From assembly GCF_003711515.1 (NCBI RefSeq), contig NW_021167080.1, forward strand, positions 5,226,346 to 5,290,345: a DNA stretch of 64,000 bases, read 5' to 3'. The DNA comes from Sodiomyces alkalinus F11. Taxonomy: Eukaryota > Ascomycota > Sordariomycetes > Glomerellales > Plectosphaerellaceae. The notes under the pieces were generated by a model. That model ran no database searches. It saw nothing but the letters and a program-made list of their open reading frames with translations, and was not told where the DNA came from. The position numbers and the translations under genes were made by a program. Positions within the stretch are counted from its first letter, which is position 1. Each line of letters starts with the position of its first letter. Positions 61,559 to 64,000 of this stretch are shown piece after piece.

Positions 61559-61915
61559 TGCTCGCCTCCTCGTCTTGCGACGTCAGATGACAGATGAGAG
61601 AAGCGGTCAGGCGAATGCGATTCGGAGCGAGTAGAGGAATGACGAGGGAGGGGAAATGAAGTTTGAAAAGTATCGGCGAGAAATTCGCTTGCTCCACCGA
61701 GATCCAATGGGATTAGAACAGTATGGTGGGAAACGTGCAAGTCGGGTGTGCGTGATGTGATTTCACCTGAATTTATCCCACTTCACTCTTGATTTTGTTT
61801 ACTTTATTAACCAGCCAACCAACCAACCACTATGCCCCGCCAACTGCCCCACACGCCGTTGTTGTTGGAATAATCCGATACAAGTATGGCTAACGGCCCG
61901 CCAAGTAAGAAACAT
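61559..61915. other. Intergenic region between kinesin and tRNA-Arg
   Basis: This contains the kinesin promoter and leader and an AACCAACCAACC tract at about 61812-61827. I see nothing else. Confidence 0.6.
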
Positions 61916-62004
61916 GTCCCGTTGGCGCAATGGTAGCGCGTAGCTTTCCGGTTCCAGTGGAAGTTATTTGGCTAAGGTTGCAGGTTCGAGTCCTGTGCGG
62001 GACG
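61916..62004 (+). tRNA. tRNA-Arg (anticodon CCG), intron-containing
   Basis: The acceptor stem GTCCCGT pairs with GCGGGAC. The D stem is GCGC/GCGC, the anticodon stem TAGCT/GGCTA, and the T arm GCAGG-TTCGAGT-CCTGT. The loop before the intron reads TT-CCG-G, giving anticodon CCG (61948-61950), which reads CGG. A 17-bp intron at about 61952-61968 sits one base after the anticodon, the standard place for nuclear tRNA introns. Discriminator base is G. A T-rich run after the gene (about 62010-62040) can serve as the pol III terminator. Confidence 0.88.
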
Positions 62005-62769
62005 GTTCTCTTTTTTGGCCTTTTTGTCTTTTTACTTTGCTTTCCACCCTCGATATCTCACCCTCCTTTTCTCGTCCTTCTTTCCCTCCAAATATCTGGA
62101 CGTTTCGAGTTGCTTAAGTGGTTTAAACACTCGTACATCATTTAAGCAAGAGACTTTGTCATTCATCCCACCCGCCACCTTCGCTCTGCGGGTGATTGAC
62201 TCTCTACGTGTAGAGAAACGGAAAGAAACCTTCCTTCTGTTCTGGCCGAGAAGCTTAAGAAAACACAGCCGGGGATTGCCTTCGGTGCGAATTGACCTGC
62301 ACTTACTTGCCGTCGATGGCCATCCTCTGGCCGATACCCGTGAGGGAACCGGTGTAGAATCTTAGAAGCTAGCCTTAGAGCCAAGCCCATGGACCAGTTT
62401 TGTCTCTACCGCTCTACACAAATCACATTCACTAGTCAGTCCTCAGAGATCGGTCGTCCCAAAATAATGGGCATGTCTGGGAGTTGGTACTGACAAGATT
62501 CCCCTACTGTCATGCTGGCATACCTATGTCTACCCGTCCTAGAGTCTCGCTCTTGGTTGCCTTTCTCGTGATGGGCAGTGCTCGAGTTTAGGGGGACACG
62601 TACGATTTGGCAGACAGCAAATTTCCGAGCTACTATAGTATAGGCATGGACGTAATCGCTTGCGACGCGCTAATCAGGTAGTAGGGAGGTGGTCAATTCT
62701 GCCATCCACCGCACGACAGTCGGAACTCACTGCGACACTCATCAAAGTGGCTTGCGACAACATAGACAT
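62005..62769. other. Intergenic region between the two tRNA genes
   Basis: After the T-rich terminator of tRNA-Arg I see unique sequence with no supported gene. Confidence 0.6.
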
Positions 62770-62852
62770 GGCAAGATGGCCGAGTTGGTCTAAGGCGCTA
62801 GCTTCAGGTGCTAGTCTAGTAATAGGCGTGGGTTCGAATCCCACTCTTGTCA
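62770..62852 (+). tRNA. tRNA-Leu (anticodon CAG)
   Basis: The acceptor stem GGCAAGA pairs with TCTTGTC (one G-T pair). The A box TGGCCGAGTTGGTCTAAGGC and B box GGTTCGAATCC are present. The anticodon stem CTAGC/GCTAG encloses loop TTCAGGT, giving anticodon CAG for CUG codons. The long variable arm (TCTAGTAATAGG) is the class II mark of leucine tRNA. There is no intron. Discriminator base is A. A T-run (about 62888-62897) follows as terminator. Confidence 0.93.
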
Positions 62853-63527
62853 TTATACCTGAATCCCTGAGGTTACCAGGGAACTCTTTTTTTTTTCTGC
62901 GCTTTTTTAATCATAATATCGCCCTTGTTCTGTATGGTCAGTCTTCGCTTCTTCTTCTTCTTCTTTGTTCTGTAGTCCCGTTTATCAATCGAGTATCGTC
63001 AGAGACGGTCAATCATACAATCGACTCAAGGAAGCTGCAACTAACTAACCGTGTTTATCGTGTTGGAAACCAAACTACAGGTTCCAACGTATTGACGTAC
63101 AAAGAAAGATCTTAGCGCCACGCCCTGTAGACGTTCTTCTGTGCCCCTGTTCTCACTCGGGAGGCAGTCAGCCGGAAGGGGTTTCACCGAGCTTATGGAT
63201 TCCTGGCTATTGATTTGCCTTGAAATAGATATCGAAGGGCGTGCTTGACAGCCCCCTAACATTATTCCCCCTCAACGCAACGTCATGATGGCATCAACAT
63301 AACTCAAGAGAACGAAGATGCCAGGAGTTGCTGTCGCCCATTATCCTTTCCCTATATTCTCAAGAGCTGTCCTTTTTCCTTAATGACAGTAAGCATTCGA
63401 AATATCCGAAAGCATCCGCCTCATACTCTCCCTCCATGCCCACTCTCCAAGGCCCCCATTCAACACAAAAGACCACTAAGGCACACAAGGCGTGGCCTAA
63501 GTATTGAGACCTCCTGCTTCTTCAACA
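62853..63527. other. Intergenic region upstream of the GFA-domain gene
   Basis: A T9-10 run (about 62888-62897) terminates the tRNA-Leu, and a TTC-repeat tract lies at about 62949-62965. I see no supported ORF. Confidence 0.6.
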
Positions 63528-64000
63528 ATGCCCAAGTCCAGTCTCGGCCCAACCCCCAAATCCATTACGGGCGGCTGCCTCTGCGGCTCCGTCCGATACA
63601 AGATCACCTACCCAGACGACCACGACTTCGATTCCAGCAACTATCTCTGCCAGTGCACCCAGTGCCGAAAGCAAACGGGCGGCCTCTTCCTAGTCAGCCA
63701 GCAGGTCCCTGTCTCCGCCCTGGAGTGGACCTCAGGCACGGAAACCCTCAAGGAGTACGCGGCCAGCGAATCCGGCCGACGCGGGTTCTGCGGCGAATGC
63801 GGATCGGTCCTGTTCTGGCGAAGCGTGGCCGGCCGAACGATCAGCCCCACCATCGGCAGTGTCGACCCCCTCTACCTCTTCGGGGAGGGGGCAGGTGCCC
63901 GGTTCGGAGGAGGGGAGGACGTGCCGGCCGAGGGTTTCGGGCGGGTGCTGTGTAGTGGGACCTACGTGGAGTGGTGCGCCAACGAGATCAAGGGTGTGAC
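63528..64000 (+). CDS. GFA/CENP-V domain protein (partial, cut by right edge)
   Basis: The ATG at 63528 (MPKSSLGPTPKSITGGCLCG) opens a frame that runs to the window edge with no stop: 157 visible residues. The zinc-binding pattern of the GFA fold is complete: Cys17-x-Cys19 (GGCLCGSVRY), Cys41-x-Cys43-x2-Cys46 (CQCTQCRKQTGG) and Cys88-x2-Cys91 (GFCGECGSVLFWR). This family includes glutathione-dependent formaldehyde-activating enzyme and centromere protein V relatives. Most fungal members are of unknown substrate. The T-rich/C-rich leader has no obvious intron. Three missing residues or more lie outside the window. Confidence 0.9.
   Translation, partial: MPKSSLGPTPKSITGGCLCGSVRYKITYPDDHDFDSSNYLCQCTQCRKQTGGLFLVSQQVPVSALEWTSGTETLKEYAASESGRRGFCGECGSVLFWRSVAGRTISPTIGSVDPLYLFGEGAGARFGGGEDVPAEGFGRVLCSGTYVEWCANEIKGV

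Overview
The window reads as a gene-rich contig from a filamentous ascomycete (Pezizomycotina, most likely Sordariomycetes). The genes are eukaryotic, with short GT-AG introns of about 50-190 bp, GC-rich exons, and two eukaryotic tRNA genes, one with an intron. It also carries small AT-rich patches typical of repeat-induced point mutation (RIP). The protein set is fungal: mL58, Zn2Cys6 regulator, quinate repressor, fungal rhodopsin domain and RSP5/HulA ligase. Exon borders were set by hand from splice signals plus continuity of conserved protein motifs. Species-level placement is not possible from sequence reading alone.

Layout, left to right: NOT3/5 subunit of CCR4-NOT (minus, C-terminus cut by the left edge); D-aminoacyl-tRNA deacylase (plus); cyclophilin-40 (plus); a Bud2-type RasGAP (minus); a 4-kb gene-free stretch with a minisatellite; a disordered protein (minus); mitochondrial ribosomal protein mL58 (plus); a Cys-rich F-box-like protein (minus); another gene-poor 3.3 kb; a repeat-rich secreted protein (plus); an AT-hook disordered protein (minus); an MFS transporter (plus); a solo LTR; a quinate-repressor-like protein (plus); a Zn2Cys6 factor (plus); a rhodopsin-domain/MFS fusion protein (plus); complex I subunit PSST (plus); the HECT ligase RSP5/HulA (minus); a PABPN1/Pab2-type RNA-binding protein (minus); a degraded Ty1/copia remnant; a kinesin-6-like motor (minus); tRNA-Arg(CCG); tRNA-Leu(CAG); and a GFA-domain enzyme cut by the right edge.

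Most genes are unrelated housekeeping or regulatory genes, and I see no biosynthetic cluster. Two neighbourhoods deserve attention. First, the quinate-repressor-like gene is followed by a Zn2Cys6 activator, but no quinate catabolic enzymes are visible. Second, one long exon joins a seven-helix rhodopsin-type domain to a complete MFS permease.

Other notable points are an RSP5 last intron that splits the catalytic Cys codon and would be read through in frame, a kinesin with a large TP-rich insertion in the motor, and an LTR pair whose ends and primer-binding site can be recognised despite RIP. A palindromic TACTCCGTAC-like motif also recurs across the intergenic DNA.
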